Counted from the stretch's first letter, positions 30,014-43,005 are shown. The stretch is DNA of 64,000 bases from Zeus faber (GCA_960531495.1 OY482861.1:5353839-5417838); one strand, 5' to 3'. The notes: generated by a model not told the origin, from the letters alone. Numbers and translations are program-made.

Positions 30014-31850
30014 ATATAATCTCCACTTTGTTCACTAAATCTCCAACGGACACAAAGAACTGCCTGTCCTGTAGGTATGTGCTGAACCAGTTAAGAACCA
30101 GGCCAAATAGGCTGACTAATTTTTGTAATCTCTCTAATAAAATATGACGGTCAACAGTGTCAAAGGCAGCACTGAGATCCACTTATTTTAGAAAAAGTGT
30201 TTATATGCAGATTGTTCACAACTTGAATAAGTGCTGTTTCTGTGCTGTGGTGAGGTCAAAAACCAGATTGATAAGTGTCTAAAATGCTGGTTGAGGTTAG
30301 ATAGTTGTTAAGCTGAAGGTAAACAGTTTTTTCAAGTATTTTGCTGAGGAACGGCAGGTTGGAAATGAGCCAATAGTTGGCAATAACTGTTGCATCAAGA
30401 TTGATCTTCTTCAGGAGTGGTTTAATGACCGCTGTTATAAATTCTGCAGGAAATATACCTGATTAATGAGAGCCATTTATAATTTGTAATAGCTCATGTG
30501 CTAGGCAGTTAGAAACAGTTTTAAAAAATGTGGTAGGGAAGGGGTCCAAGCAGCAGGTGGAGGACCTGAGCTGACCAACAATATTGTCCAGTTTTTTTCA
30601 ACTTAAGGGACGAAGTGAAACATGGCAGCAGTCATATTACTGGAGAACTGGAGGGTAGGTTCATTTCTGAATGTTGAGCCACTAATATTCTAAGCTTTTT
30701 TTAAAACTTTTTTTGCTGAGGAATGTAGCGAATTATTCACATTTTTAAATGGAGAGCCTCTCTGATGAGGTTGTAGATGGTGGATTAATAAGTCAATCAA
30801 CAGTGGAGAAGAGCACTTTACTATTGTTGATATTTTTATTAATGATATTTGAAAATAAAGACTGTCTGGCCTGTTTAATTTCTATGATGTACTGATCAAG
30901 TCTATCCTTGTAAATTTCATGATGAACCTGAAGTTTTGTCTTTCTCCATTTTTGTTCTGCCTGCCGACACACTCTCTTAAACTGCCTAACAAGGGCTCCA
31001 TTTCTCCAGGGCGCTTTTCGTTTTCCTATGTTTTTAGTTGTAACAGGTGCAATGTTATCAATGCTATTTTGTATTTTTGAGTCAAAGTTGTTCACAGGAT
31101 CCTCAGTTGATGAAGATGCCATGAACAGCGGTAACTTTACAATTTTCTTAAAGGTTTCAATGGTATTATTGTTAATGATACGTTTTTTAATTCTTCGGGT
31201 ACCCCTCTGTTGTACAGGAAGAGCAGACACGTCAAAGAATATGCCACAGTGATCTGAAATAGCAACATCCATGACACAGGGTACAGTGATATTAAGTCCT
31301 TTTGATATGAGCAAGTCCAGAGTATGCCCCTCATTGTGGGTGGGTCCAGAAACGTGCTGAGTGAGGTCAAATGCCTCCAATAGGCTAATGAAGTGTTGAG
31401 CATCTGGGTCTGTTTGATTGTCAACATGAATGTTAAAATAACCTGAGATAATTACACATCGTTATCAGTGGAAACCTTGGACAGTAGCTCAGAGAATTCA
31501 TCAAGAAAGCAACATTTAGATTTTGGTGGCCGATAGACAGTGATGATTAAAATCGGAGCCCTGCAGTTTATAGATATAGCAACTTGTTCAAAAGACGTGA
31601 ATTCTCAGAGGAGGATTTCCTTGCAGCTATAGATATTAGAGAAGACAGCAAACATTCCATCGCCTCTCTTGTCAGCTTTAGTGGTTTGGTTGAATTTGAA
31701 TTTAGGATGTGCTGTCTCAATGAGTGCAACTCTGCCATTTCTGTCCAGCCAGGTCTCAGTCAGTAGTGTGAAATCCAGGTTATGGGTACTTATAAGGTCA
31801 TTAACTAAAAATGTCTAATTAGTTAGTGACCTGACATTTAATAAAGCCAT
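30014..31850 (-). pseudogene. L2-like LINE ORF2, endonuclease and RT N-terminal part
   Basis: Reading 5'-3' on the minus strand: an apurinic-type endonuclease (from about 31830, including TETWLDRNG and a NIHVDNQTDPD segment near 31430), ending with the conserved SDHCGIFFD near 31250; a linker ORF to 30793; then RT fingers to 30014, with ISNLPFLSKILEK near 30330. Several frameshifts and stops. The endonuclease nicks target DNA and the RT copies the RNA in place. Confidence 0.82.
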
Positions 31851-33095
31851 TTGTTTTGTTCATATAGGTGCATGGCTTTGCGGGGGACTGATAGTTGGAG
31901 TCCGAACCAGTAATAAATTGTTTCGATTCCTGTGTGTCACAGGGAAGTGACGTGATTTGGGTCTATGGTTTATAATTACAGGAAGTTGTAAAGCAGTGAC
32001 AGCCGTTAATGTAGAGTGGATCGAACTCACCAAACATCAGTAGTGAACAGAGGATTTTAACGTAAGTTCCATGTTCTTGGCTCGAAGACGTGATCCGTAA
32101 AAGTTTGGATGTACTCCATCATGTCTGAAGACGTTTGGACGGTTTAAGAAGGTGCCAAAGTTGTCCACAACTGGTACGTTGGGGGAGCAGCAGTATCCCT
32201 TGAGCCATGTGTGTAGCTAAAGGTCTCCAAAGCTGGGACACGGCAGCGGGCCGGAGACGATGAACCGGCGGTCCGACTGTAGAAGACTGTCAATAAGCTT
32301 TGTAAAGTCCTCTTTAAGTGTCTCCGATTGTTTGTTCCTGAGATCATTGGTTCCGATGTGGATGAGAAAAGAGGAGGCAGACGGGTTTTGATCCAACGGG
32401 ATTGTGGAATTTTGGAGTCTATGTCCTGGATGCAGGCCCCGGGTAGCAGAGGGTTTTTGCTGCAGACAGGTTGATGTGTCAAACCATGGAGGAGCCGACA
32501 ATGAGCATGGGTGGAGGTCCGGCAGTCGAGGAGTTCCCAGGGACAGCAGCAGCAGCCGAGCCAGGAGAGCAACATCCTCCCGGAGGCGGCACAGGCAAGT
32601 GGTCCAAATCAGTGGCCGCAGGGCGGCCCCGACGGGCGGTGATCCTGCTGCAGGAGCCGAGGCAGCACTACACGGCGGCGGAGGAGCCACCAATTGGCTG
32701 GGGAGTGGAGGCCCGGGCAAACGATGGATAGTCTGGTGGAAGTGGAGACAAGGCTCGAGGCGGTAAAGAGCGTCTTGGTGCCCCCGATGCCATGGTGGAC
32801 TGTGAATTCCTCCCCAAAGTGGGGAATTCCCGGATATCCCTGAAATCGACTGTGGGCTCCAGGGCTTTGAATCTGTTCTCCAGTCTCTGGTATAGAGCGT
32901 CGCCAGCGTTGTGTGCGCTCCACACAAAGCTGGCCACGACTCGCTGCCAGGGTCCAAAGCTCTGGGGTGGAGCAGGTCCTTTTGGACCTCCACAAACAAT
33001 AAGCCTGAGATCTCAGCAGTCATCAAGCTAATTGAGGCCTGACTGGCGTTGATCAAAAACATCTGATCAACAATCCATTTTCTCATGGTCAATTT
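31851..33095 (-). pseudogene. L2-like LINE ORF1 with esterase-like domain
   Basis: On the minus strand the N-terminal part (33092 downwards) has a predicted helical segment (RLENRFKALEP), a Pro/Gly-rich linker, then ILIVGSSMVRH near 32490 and FLIHIGTNDL near 32340. These two are blocks I and III of SGNH esterase-type domains, known in ORF1 of CR1/L2 LINEs of fish. Frameshifts interrupt it. It overlaps nothing else. Confidence 0.75.
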
Positions 33096-34129
33096 GTGTC
33101 ATCTAACTTCTAAAAATTGCATGAATTATGCGTAAAGCTTTGAGCTGCTAGTCCTACCTCTTGGCCAGGGAGTATTCAACTATGAGTCACATCATCCTGA
33201 TTAGAGAAAATTTGATAGGTTATTTGGCATTTCCAATCAAGTTAACGCCTTTACTTTAAAAAAAAATATATATATACTGTATATGACAATAACATAGCCA
33301 GCTTTTGTCTATAATCTGTGCCTACTACTGTTTCTACTTAATGATTTAATTTACTAACTATTTGAACCATTTCCCAGAATTTTGAAAATATAATTTAAAT
33401 TTTCCAAAACGTAAACTACAATGTAGTTTTTCTTCGAGAACATTTAATAATCTGTGTACTATCCGGATAGGCAGATTTATAAGACAACGACTGCGAACAT
33501 GCACAAAGGCAAATCACAAAGATATATCACAAAGATATAATTTCCAGCAGGACTTGAGGCAATCCCACAGCTCCCAGTTGGAGCAGATAACCTTCCGATT
33601 GCAGTCTTTCAGTTTGATGTTTTGTCTGATTCAGTGACATCACCGGACGCAGGTCCAGGGGAGCATAGTTAGTTAGGGTTGGTTGTGCGTTTGTGGCACT
33701 CGGAGGCTAAACACTTCATGTTCTACGGTGGAGAGGAGAAGCAACAGAAGCTGATGCTTGCATTTCATTTCACACAACAGAACTTTGCTCATTGTTCAGA
33801 AAATGTCTCAAGTTATTCAGCCTGATGTTGGCCAAACTGGATCTCAGTGAAGCCCCGGAGCGCTTAATGTGCTTGATGCAGATATGGTCAAACAGGCGGT
33901 GTCATGAAGAAAACACTCCAGGGTTCTCTGATAGCATGTCTCACGGTAATCATTAACTCAACTTCTGAAAATTGCTTCAACAACTAGGTAAATTTAGGAG
34001 AATGTCACATTTGAATAAGAGCTACTTCAAATGATTTTGGTTCTATAAGGCACTCTATAATATTGTTCCAATATATTTGTTACAATACTGTATTATTGTA
34101 TGATCATATAATTAAACACAGTTGTGTTA
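33096..34129. other. Unassigned stretch
   Basis: No coding frame and no repeat I can name; AT-rich. Confidence 0.4.
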
Positions 34130-34300
34130 CGCTCTTCAGTTTTAGTTCCAGTTTAGTTTCAGTTCCTTCCCATGTAATAATGTGAACCATGACTATATAA
34201 GCTTGTGTGTGTCCTGAATAAATCGTTCGTCTCACAAGTCCTTTTCGTCTAGGAGCTTGTCTCTGTGATGACCCTTGATCAAGAGCCAATCCACGTATGT
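34130..34300 (+). repeat. Possible ERV LTR fragment (TATA and poly-A signals)
   Basis: CTATATAAGCTTGTG near 34194 is followed by a GAATAAAT signal near 34217. The TATA area resembles the one near 55285. Boundaries unknown. Confidence 0.4.
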
Positions 34301-34349
34301 CTCATCTTTTGTTAAATATCCAATAACCCATGCAGGGCCATTTAGTGGC

Positions 34350-36070
34350 TGTTTTTTCGAGAATTGCGGTGTTCTGTTGTGCTGTGTGTTAGAATGTGTG
34401 TGTTAAGTATTTGTTAGGATCGCGACTAGGAGGGACCCAAATGCGCGACAAGTAGACCGTATACAGACCTGGGTAAAACGAAGAAGGTTTATTAGGGAAC
34501 ACAGTGGAGATCCCAGAGGGAGTCCGGTCAGGTAGGAACGGGTCCGCGCCGGCGGGTCTAGCGGGACGGGTGGAGCAGGACAGGACGGGACCGGTGAGGA
34601 CTGTGACGGAGGGATCCAGGAGGTTCCGGTGGGGAGGTGGAGAATTGGGCTGGACAGAGCAGGAGGGGACGATTTGAGCGAGGAGGAAAGGCAGGCAGGT
34701 TAGGGCACGACAAGATACTTGGAAACAGACTTGGAACTATGGACTCGGAAGGGGCCAGGAGAGACATGAACGCAGGTAAGTTCGCTAGTGGTCTGGCCCT
34801 GAGTGACTGGGGAGCTGGAGAATAAATACTGTGTAGATGGAGAAGGTAATAGATCCCAGGTGTGTGGAATTGGCCGAAGGGAGGAGCAGCAGATGGGGCA
34901 AGAGCGGCCTCTAGTGGGGCTTGGAGGACGTGGGCTTAACAGTATTGTATAATTCATTGCTGTGTTTTGTGTGTAAATGGAATCTGTGAGAGTATGAAGG
35001 TTTGTTGTATGGTCTAAACCGTGGACCCTCGTCTGACCAACGACTCGGCCAGTCAACAGGGCTTATAGGAACATGGAACTATTTTTGAAAATTTGGATTA
35101 GTGTTGACTGAATGGGACATGGAAAGACTTTGGTAGTTGTAGTTGTGTGTTTCCTCCTTGTGTGCATTGTGTTTTGTGTTGCAGCATTGTTGCTGAAATT
35201 GATGTTGTTTGAATGTTGTTTGAGTTCTGTTAGGATAAAGACAACGGAAATATTTATGAATTGTGAGGGAAATATAACGACACGGAAAAGTGGATGAGAA
35301 ATGGACTTAAAAGTCATGGATGTAGATAGGAGGAAGTGAGCGGCTAGAGGATTGGAGTGTACTGAGAGAAGTTTCCAGAAGAGATTCCAACTGCATGCGT
35401 TTTGCTGATGACGTGTGAATGTGTGTGTGTGACCTCGCACAGGACCACAGCTTAGCCACCACACAGCAAGATTATAATTAAAACATTGAGACATTGAGCC
35501 AACCACTCGAAGCTACACACATTTATCATAGACAATAGCACCAATTATCAACTAATACCCACATATAACCACGACAAACTCACAACTGACTGAACCCAAC
35601 TGAACCCAACTGAACCACCATAACTGTCTTGCCCGCTCACAAGCATCTCGCCAGCCTGTGGACAAAACAACGCCAACGCCATCAACGCTGCATTAACCGA
35701 AGAAGCCAACGCCACTGCCAAAAGCTAAGTACTCACACCCAGTGATTACACCCAGCAGAAACCTTGAGCCAGAAAAGCACATGGCACCCATTTAACCCAA
35801 TATAAGATTCTGTATCAGAGGGACCCTAGCTAGACTACTCACAACATTATTAATACTGTTATTAATACTGTCGCTGTCAAGCCCAAACGCTAAAAGATAA
35901 TGTGGTCCTCAAACCTACGACCCAACAACCAATGGATAAACATGGCCATATCACCATGCATCTGGGACTGCATGATACACTGCACCCATATCAAAACCCC
36001 ACTTAATTTTGTAAAATAACACAATCTGTAAACGGCCGCCTGGTCATTGGACAGAACCGCGCATTCACTT
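34350..36070 (+). repeat. Repeat family X, copy 1 (interrupted by solo LTR)
   Basis: The flanks of the solo LTR, from about 34360 to 36060, match 41830-42560 in order (GAGAGTATG, GACTTTGGTAGTTGTAG, TTTCCAGAAGAGATT versus TTTCTGGAAGAGATT, ACACATTT). The second copy lacks about 400 bp. It may be ERV internal or leader sequence. No protein is recognised. Confidence 0.75.
34412..34941 (-). repeat. Ty3/Gypsy solo LTR with 5-bp target duplication
   Basis: The 530-bp LTR begins TGTTAGG and ends CTTAACA on the + strand, flanked by GTATT at 34407-34411 and 34942-34946. Its reverse complement matches the LTR at 49.3-49.9 kb (ACTAGAGGCCGC..., CACACCTGGGATC, and a TAATAAAC poly-A signal), so its sense strand is minus. 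The pre-insertion state is visible in a related repeat at about 41868. Confidence 0.88.
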
Positions 36071-36084
36071 ATCCAAAATGAACG

Positions 36085-37075
36085 TCCTCGGCCAACATGA
36101 GTGTTGTCAAAATCTACCTACAGGACAGGCAGTTATTTTTGTCCATTGGAGATTTTGTGTCAAACAAAGTGAATATTGTATGTGGAGTTTCCCAAGGTTA
36201 GATTCTGGGACCATTATTGTTTAACCTCTATATGCTTCCACTTGCACATATTGTAAAGAAACACAAAATAAATTTCCATAATTATGCAGATGATTCACAA
36301 CTGTACATATCCCTATCTCCTGATGACCTATTCCCCATACACTCCCTCACTCAGTGTATTAATGACATTAATGCATGGATGTCACAGAACTTTTTACAAC
36401 TGAACAAAGACAAAACAGAAATACTCAGCAGCTCATCTTAGTTCTCTGTCTCTGGAGAGCAAGAATCAAGCCAAATATCTGGGTGTAATTATAGACGGCA
36501 ATCAAAATTTTAAGAGCCATATCAATATAATCACAAAATCAGCCTTCTACCATCTAAAAACATTTCAAAATTAAGAGGCTTCCTGTCAAAAGCAGACTCT
36601 GAAAAATGTATCCATGCATTCACAAGAGTAGGTTGGACTACTGTAATGGCCTATTCACTGGCCTCCTGAAATCAGCTGTGCAGCGGCTACAGTTAATCCA
36701 AAATGCAGTTACACGCGTTCTCACTGGGACAAAAAAGTTTGAACATATCACACCTGTTCTTAGATCTCTACATTGGCTCCCTCTCAAAACTAGAATTGAT
36801 TTTAGGATTCTGATACTTGTATATAAAGCTATAAATGGCCTTGCACCTCAGTATATAAAATAAATGCTAATTATACACGAACCAGCAAGAACTCTCAGGT
36901 CCACAGGCAGTGGTCTTTTAACTATCCCTCGTACCAACTCAAAAGCAGGAGAAGCTGCCTTCTGTATCTATGCCCCAAGTAAATGGAACACCCTACCGAG
37001 GGACCTGAGAGAGGCCACCACACTGAATACTTTTAGGTTAAAAACCTTGCTGTTCACTACAGTCTATGACTGACT
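36085..37075 (+). pseudogene. L2-like LINE ORF2 C-terminal fragment
   Basis: It encodes LGPLLFNLYMLPLAH (shifted upstream), YADDSQLYI near 36287 and the downstream segment to LLFTTVYD. Breaks occur at 36205, 36441 and 36600. It is the same family as the minus-strand LINE at 26.9-33.1 kb, reaching the natural ORF end. Confidence 0.85.
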
Positions 37076-37080
37076 GATGT

Positions 37081-37870
37081 GTCTGTCTGTCTGTCTGTCT
37101 GTGTTGCTGGTGTTTTGGCTGCTGCTAACCTTATACCCTAACTTAAACATCTCTAACCTTATACCTAAGCTTAACCGTCTCTAACGTGAATGACTTCTCC
37201 GGTTCCGGTGGGAGCTACCATTTCCGCTTCTGGTGACATCTTCGTGTGTGCGTTGCTGTTGTCTTTTTTTGCTGTTGTTTTTTGTTGTTGTTGCTGCTGG
37301 AGTGGATGTTGCTGCAGCTGTTGTTGTTGTTTTGTGGCTGCTGCTGCTGCTGCTGTTGTTGTTTCTGTTGTGATATTACAGTGAGAGGATCATAAGAAGG
37401 GTGTGTTTTCAGAGAGAGAGAGTCAAAAAGATCTCCCTGTGATGTCTTTGCTGTGCGTTAGTTCGTTGAGATGAGGTACACACTGTTGACTTAATATAGA
37501 TGAGGATATTTCTGGTTCCGATGAGAGCTACCACTTCCGGTTCCGGTGATGTCTTCGCTTGTGTGCTGCTGTTGCTGCTGTTTTTGTTGCTGCTATTGTC
37601 TGCTGCTGGTATTGGTAAACATCTCTAACCTTATACCGCAAATTAACCATCTCTAACCTGAGTGACTTTTCCGGTTCTGGTGAGAGCTACCATCTCCGGT
37701 TCCGGTGACGTCTTTGCGTGTGCGTTGCTGTTGTCTTTCTTGCTGGGTTTTTTTGTTGTTTCTGCTGCTGGAGTTGATGTTACTGCTTCTGTTGTTGTTG
37801 TTTTGTGGCTGCTGCTGCTGCTATTTCTGTTGCACCATTAAATAGCGTTTGGATCAAGTTACTGGAAAAG
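37081..37870. repeat. Minisatellite-like array after LINE end
   Basis: A CTGT run is followed by diverged units. The motif TTCCGGTTCCGGTGA/GAGCTACCA plus GCTGCTGCTG/TTGTTGTTG runs recurs near 37200, 37520 and 37680, and CTCTAACCTTATACC recurs near 37125, 37155 and 37625. It could be tandem 3' UTR units of the L2-like LINE. Confidence 0.7.
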
Positions 37871-38104
37871 CTGGAATGTACTTACACCAACCCTCTCAGT
37901 CATTAAGACCCATTATTAGGTGGAGAGCCGGAAGGGCATGTATGACTTCGAATCTGAAGATTGCAGGCCTCGATCAATGCGTGCAAGATGGCTGCAGAGC
38001 AACAAGTAAACATGTAAGATAAAGAAATCAATGAAAAACACAAACTTATGAAATACTAGTAATTATGACAAAATAAAGATGCAAATATGGCATGTGAAAC
38101 AACG

Positions 38105-38394
38105 ATGTGTCAAGTCAAGTCATACTTTATTTGTAAAGCGCATTTCATACCAGGGCAACACAATGCACTTTACAATGAAATGCAATCAAAGAAAATACAT
38201 TAAATGTCTGTGCAATCATAAGAACAGTCAGTGCAGAATAAACAGATCTCACAGCATACAGAACACACAAATATGGAAGTCAGTCATTGATTGAGTGAAG
38301 AGTGAAGAGTGAAGAACAAGGGTTTTAACCTGCTTTTAAAAGTCTTGAGAGTGAGGGCCTCTCTCAGTTCCTCAAGCAATTCCATTTACTTTGA
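38105..38394 (-). repeat. L2-like LINE 3' region and fish repeat tail
   Basis: It continues the L2-like tail of the chimera and carries the common fish segment CAAGTCATACTTTATTTGTA near 38115. Confidence 0.5.
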
Positions 38395-38820
38395 GCATAG
38401 CCTCCCCTGCTTTAGATTTGGTACGAGGGATAGTTAAAAGACAGTGGACCTGAGAGTTCTGGCTGGTTCCTGTATAATTATCATTTATGTTATATATTGA
38501 GGTGCAAGGCCATTTATAGCTTTAATTAGAAGTAGCATAATTTTTTTTATCAATCCTGCTTTTAACAGGGAGGCAATGTAGAGATCTAAGAACAGGTGTG
38601 ATATGTTCAAACTTTTATTTTCTGTGACGTCAGTGGGAGCGAGTAGGGTGGCTTGATTGAGTAGGGCACAGCGTTGGATTTTTATGTTTGGCATGTCGAG
38701 CAGACGCACATGATAATGCAAAAATCTTTGTGGTGTCATTTGTGTTGGTTTACCAGTTTGTAGGATCAGTTCTAATTTAGAAGAAAAATATGCCACCGGG
38801 CGGAGTTTTCCCCCACGATC
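38395..38820 (-). pseudogene. ERV RNase H fragment fused to L2-like LINE (minus copy)
   Basis: On the minus strand a polymerase connection/RNase H region (KLRPVAYFSS, MTPQRFLHYHVRLLDMPN) passes directly, after GTCACAGAAAATAAAAG, into the LINE sequence beginning TTTGAACATATCACACCTGT. The same junction appears in the + copy at 41.4 kb. The LINE part shares CATTGCCTCCCTGTTAAAA with that copy but not with the LINE at 36.7 kb, which has CATTGGCTCCCTCTCAAAA. Confidence 0.85.
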
Positions 38821-38929
38821 AGGGTGTGCAGAGCCATGGCTTGGGTCCCCTCCTCCCAGCGTCAACTCTGATAATGTCCAGATTCCCCTGTTTGACCTCA
38901 TTTGCCCTGTGGTCATCTCTTTGGCGCCG

Positions 38930-39605
38930 TGGGACAGGTGCGGGCCCAGTGTCCTTCCTGGACGCAGCTATAGCAGGTGCTGCGGCCTAGGTTGTGACCT
39001 CCTCAGCCTCGGTGATTGAGACGGCTTCCATGGAATCCCCCACCTCATTGGGTCTGGCCTGAGGTGTTTTGCTGAGGCTGTGATGGACCTTGCTGACTTT
39101 GAGTGAGGGCCTGAGCCAGCATGATCGCCTGGGTCTGGGACTCACGTTGTTTCTTTTGATCTTGTTTGCGGTCTTTGTCCCTTTGGTGTGTCTCATAGGC
39201 GTGTTCAGTGTGGAGAATGGCGTCATCAGGGGTCGCCGTCTTCCAGGCGACAAATGAGCATTCCAACATGTCACTGAGTGGGAACATCAGTCCGTTGATG
39301 AATGCGGACTGTAGATGAGTCTCATATTGTGTCAGGGGAGGTGCCCCCATGTTTTCAGGTTTCACCATTCCACTGTGGTTGTGGAAAAAGACTTTCAGGC
39401 GTCCGGCGTAGGCTTGTGGTGTCTCGTCGTTGTCGCTGTCGAGGTCGACCACTGGTATGTCTACGTTAATGATGTTAGGTTCGTCGTTAATGACGTGGTT
39501 GGGTAAATTTGGAATGTTGACGCCGTATGGGAGGATGGGAGTCCAGATCCAGAAGCAGTATTTTCACCAGGAACATAGGATACAAAGAAGTACTTTGATT
39601 AGCAG
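38930..39605 (-). pseudogene. ERV-B gag (capsid end and nucleocapsid)
   Basis: The minus strand has a capsid-like region (39452-39045; DETPQAYAGRLKVF, FINGLMFPLSD) and then a CCHC zinc knuckle, CYSCVQEGHWARTC, around 38935-38978. The knuckle binds RNA for packaging. Frames shift between the two. Downstream the sequence jumps to RNase H, so protease and most RT are deleted. Confidence 0.78.
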
Positions 39606-40495
39606 TATACGGTGTTGATGCTGATGCTTTCTGCTTTCTTTGTTCCTTTTCCTGGCCCTGTCTCTCTCCCTGATTCCTGTCTCTCAGTCCCTTTTCCTCT
39701 CCCTGCTTCTCATTCTTTTTATTTTCTCTCTTTTAGCTTCCTCTACCCACTCTCCTAAAGCCCACCAATCGGCCTCGTACTTCCTCTTTTTCTTTTCTCT
39801 GTCTTGTAATCGAACTTTCAGCTGCTGTAGCTGATTTAGGCTAAAGCTTCCTCCTGTGGGAAAACCTCAGCTTTCCCATTCCATCAAACTTATCACTGTT
39901 CTTTTTATCTTTTCCCTTCATACATTTGTAACATTCCTTTGATTCCCTTACTTGGTGATCCTTCTGTAGCATTTCACTACTACTGCTACCCATGGTGTTA
40001 TTAGGCTCCTTCAAGTTATTTTATTTTATTTTATTATTTTATTTATTATTGTTATTTTTTTTTTTTATTAATTTATTTCTTTATTAATTTATTTTATGAA
40101 CCTAGGGATTTCCTTTGTGCCAATTTCAATAGATAAATCACATTCTATTTCACATACTTTATGATCTCAATAAAACTGTGGAAACCACATTTCATTTCAC
40201 GTACTTTACGATCTTAATAGAAGTAAACATAGTTGTCACTATATTTCCAGGTTTCTTCTAAACCTTGGTTAGAATAAAACACTTCACTTTAGAAAAATCC
40301 GTTGGTATTTGGATCCTAAAATAAATCCTGATTTTAGATCTGATTTTTCATATTTTAAGTTTTAATTTCAGAATAAGAAATCTTCTTTTGAACACTCAAC
40401 ATCTGTCTTACCCCGCTACCAGGAACGTAGATCTAGGCGGTGCCCCAGAGTCTTTGCCGGCTCTGTCGTCGATGGTCCCCCTGGGCGCAGCTCGA
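39606..40495 (-). other. ERV-B leader and gag N-terminal region
   Basis: Pyrimidine-rich sequence (39640-39800) and AT-rich sequence between the primer-binding site and gag. I recognise no intact frame. It may contain the degraded matrix region. Confidence 0.4.
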
Positions 40496-40513
40496 TCCTG
40501 TTCCGTGACGCCA
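40496..40513 (-). promoter_or_regulatory. Candidate tRNA primer-binding site of ERV-B
   Basis: On the minus strand the site reads TGGCGTCACGGAACAGGA, 3 nt after the LTR end. Its + strand form ends in CCA and, with the bases before it (CTCGATCCTG), looks like a tRNA T-arm and acceptor end. The tRNA identity is not determined. Confidence 0.6.
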
Positions 40514-40516
40514 AAT

Positions 40517-40925
40517 TGTTACATAAATTAAAGGGTTGCTTTAATGTGCAGTTTATCAATCAGTGGTCTTAAATAAAGTAGCAGACAGACGTTGGTTTTA
40601 CTTGTACAAGGGTCGGATCAGAGATGTGCTAACGAGCAGCTCTCTGCGTCTGAGTCAAATAGTTTATTTTCAGGTCAGGGAGTCAGAGAATATTTGGTCA
40701 GTTCGACATCCCAGATACAGAGAATATACAGATATATAATTGGTCAGAATTGAATGAAAGAATTTACCGTTTGTGCTGAAATAAAAGTGTGTGAATGGAA
40801 GCTACATGAAGTTGTGTTCTTCATTATGTGTGTGCATACACGTTTATGTGATTACATGGATTTACATATATTGTTACACCATCTTTTCTCCAGTATAAGC
40901 TGTAACAAGCGGTAACCCTGATCAG
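40517..40925 (-). repeat. ERV-B 5' LTR
   Basis: On the minus strand it ends in ...TGTAACA next to the primer-binding site. It contains an AAAATAAACT signal near 40665. The upstream end is cut by or merges with the CA microsatellite at 40929. Confidence 0.6.
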
Positions 40926-40928
40926 GTG

Positions 40929-41625
<697 letters not shown>

Positions 41626-41829
41626 AGTCAAATAAGTTTGTGAGTCTTTGTGGCATGTGTCCAGGTCAGAGGAACACAAGACGATATCATAGCTCTCTAG
41701 CTATAGTGATATATAGTGATATATTTTTATTTAGTGCATAATAATTCTGTATTATGTATTGTCTAATCTATATTTCTCCTTCCAACCAAGAGTGCAGAGC
41801 CGACTGTTATCTGCTCACTAGCAGATAAA

Positions 41830-42560
41830 GTGGCAATATTCCTGTGCAGAGAATAGAATCTGTGTGTTAAGTGTTGTATGAATTATTGTTGTGTTTTGTG
41901 CGTAAACAGAATCGGTGAGAGTATGGAGGTTTGTTGTATGGTCTGAACCATGGACCATCGTCTGACCCACGACTCTGCCAGTCAACAGGGCCCATAGGAA
42001 CTAAGGTGCGCTGAGCCATTTTGAAAATCTGTATTTGTGTTGACTGTCTGGGACGTGGTAAGACTTTGGTAGTTGTAGAATGTCTGTTTCCTCCTGGTGT
42101 GTACTGTATTTTGTGTTGCAGCATTATCGCTGAAATTAATGTTGTTTGAGTGCTGTTGGGATAAAGATGACGGAAATATTATTGTATTGTGAGGGAAATA
42201 GAACGACATGGAAAAGTGGATGAGAAATGGACTATTAAAAGTCACGAACGGAGATAGGAGGAAGTGAGTGGCTCGAGGGTTGGAGCACACTGAGAGAAGT
42301 TTCTGGAAGAGATTTCAACTGCATGCGCTTTTCTGATGACATGTGAATGTGTGTGTGTGATAAATCCCGCTCAGGATCCACAGCTTAGCCACCACACAGC
42401 AACCACTCCAAGCTACACACATTTTGCATAGACAATAGTGCTCATTATAAACTAAAACCCGTATATACCCACGACTGAACCCAACTGACCCCAATGGAAC
42501 CAACACTGCACCCACGTCAACTGAAAATTACCACAATCCGTAAATGCCCCCTGTGTCTAC
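41830..42560 (+). repeat. Repeat family X, copy 2
   Basis: It matches copy 1 at 34.35-36.07 kb with an internal deletion. At about 41863-41875 it reads GTGTTAAGTGTTGTATGAA, the site that in copy 1 carries the solo LTR. Confidence 0.75.
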
Positions 42561-42659
42561 ATAGATGCCTTCAAAGTTCCAAGGGGCCCCCTCTCACAAA
42601 TTGAAGGCACAAAAAAAAAATTCAGATTGATTTGTATCTATAAAATACTTAGTCCCTGG

Positions 42660-42957
42660 TGAACAATTGACAAAAAAAGTCAATTGGATGAACTACATCT
42701 ATTATAATCAACAAGGCTTTGCCAATTACATGTTTCAATTGTTCGAGGCCCTCGGTGAGCAGCTAGACGCAACTTCAGTGGAATACTGCCTGGCTGGACA
42801 AAATATTCGGCAAATGGGGAGTCCTACTATCCAAAGCCGGTGTTATAATGCTCATTATTTGTTTTATTCTGATGTTCATCGGATGTTGTGGGTTTTGGGA
42901 TGTGTTTTTCATTTTGTTATGCATTTCTGCATTTCGTTGTTATTCGTTTTATTCTAA
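42660..42957 (+). pseudogene. ERV env transmembrane-subunit fragment
   Basis: The open frame contains a heptad-like segment with YIYYNQQGF (42667 onward). The same segment type occurs near 46490 and 54700. The part that should hold the disulphide loop is missing, and a hydrophobic, membrane-spanning-like stretch ends the frame. The env transmembrane subunit anchors the spike and drives fusion; this copy cannot do so. Confidence 0.65.
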
Positions 42958-43005
42958 GTTTCTTTGAAGCCTCTTTTATTCAGTCCGTGGAGATGTTTGA
43001 TCTCC

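Noticed and set aside
30793..31380. 195-codon minus-strand frame as a host gene
   Set aside because: Its SDHCGIFFD block and its position show it is the LINE endonuclease end and linker.
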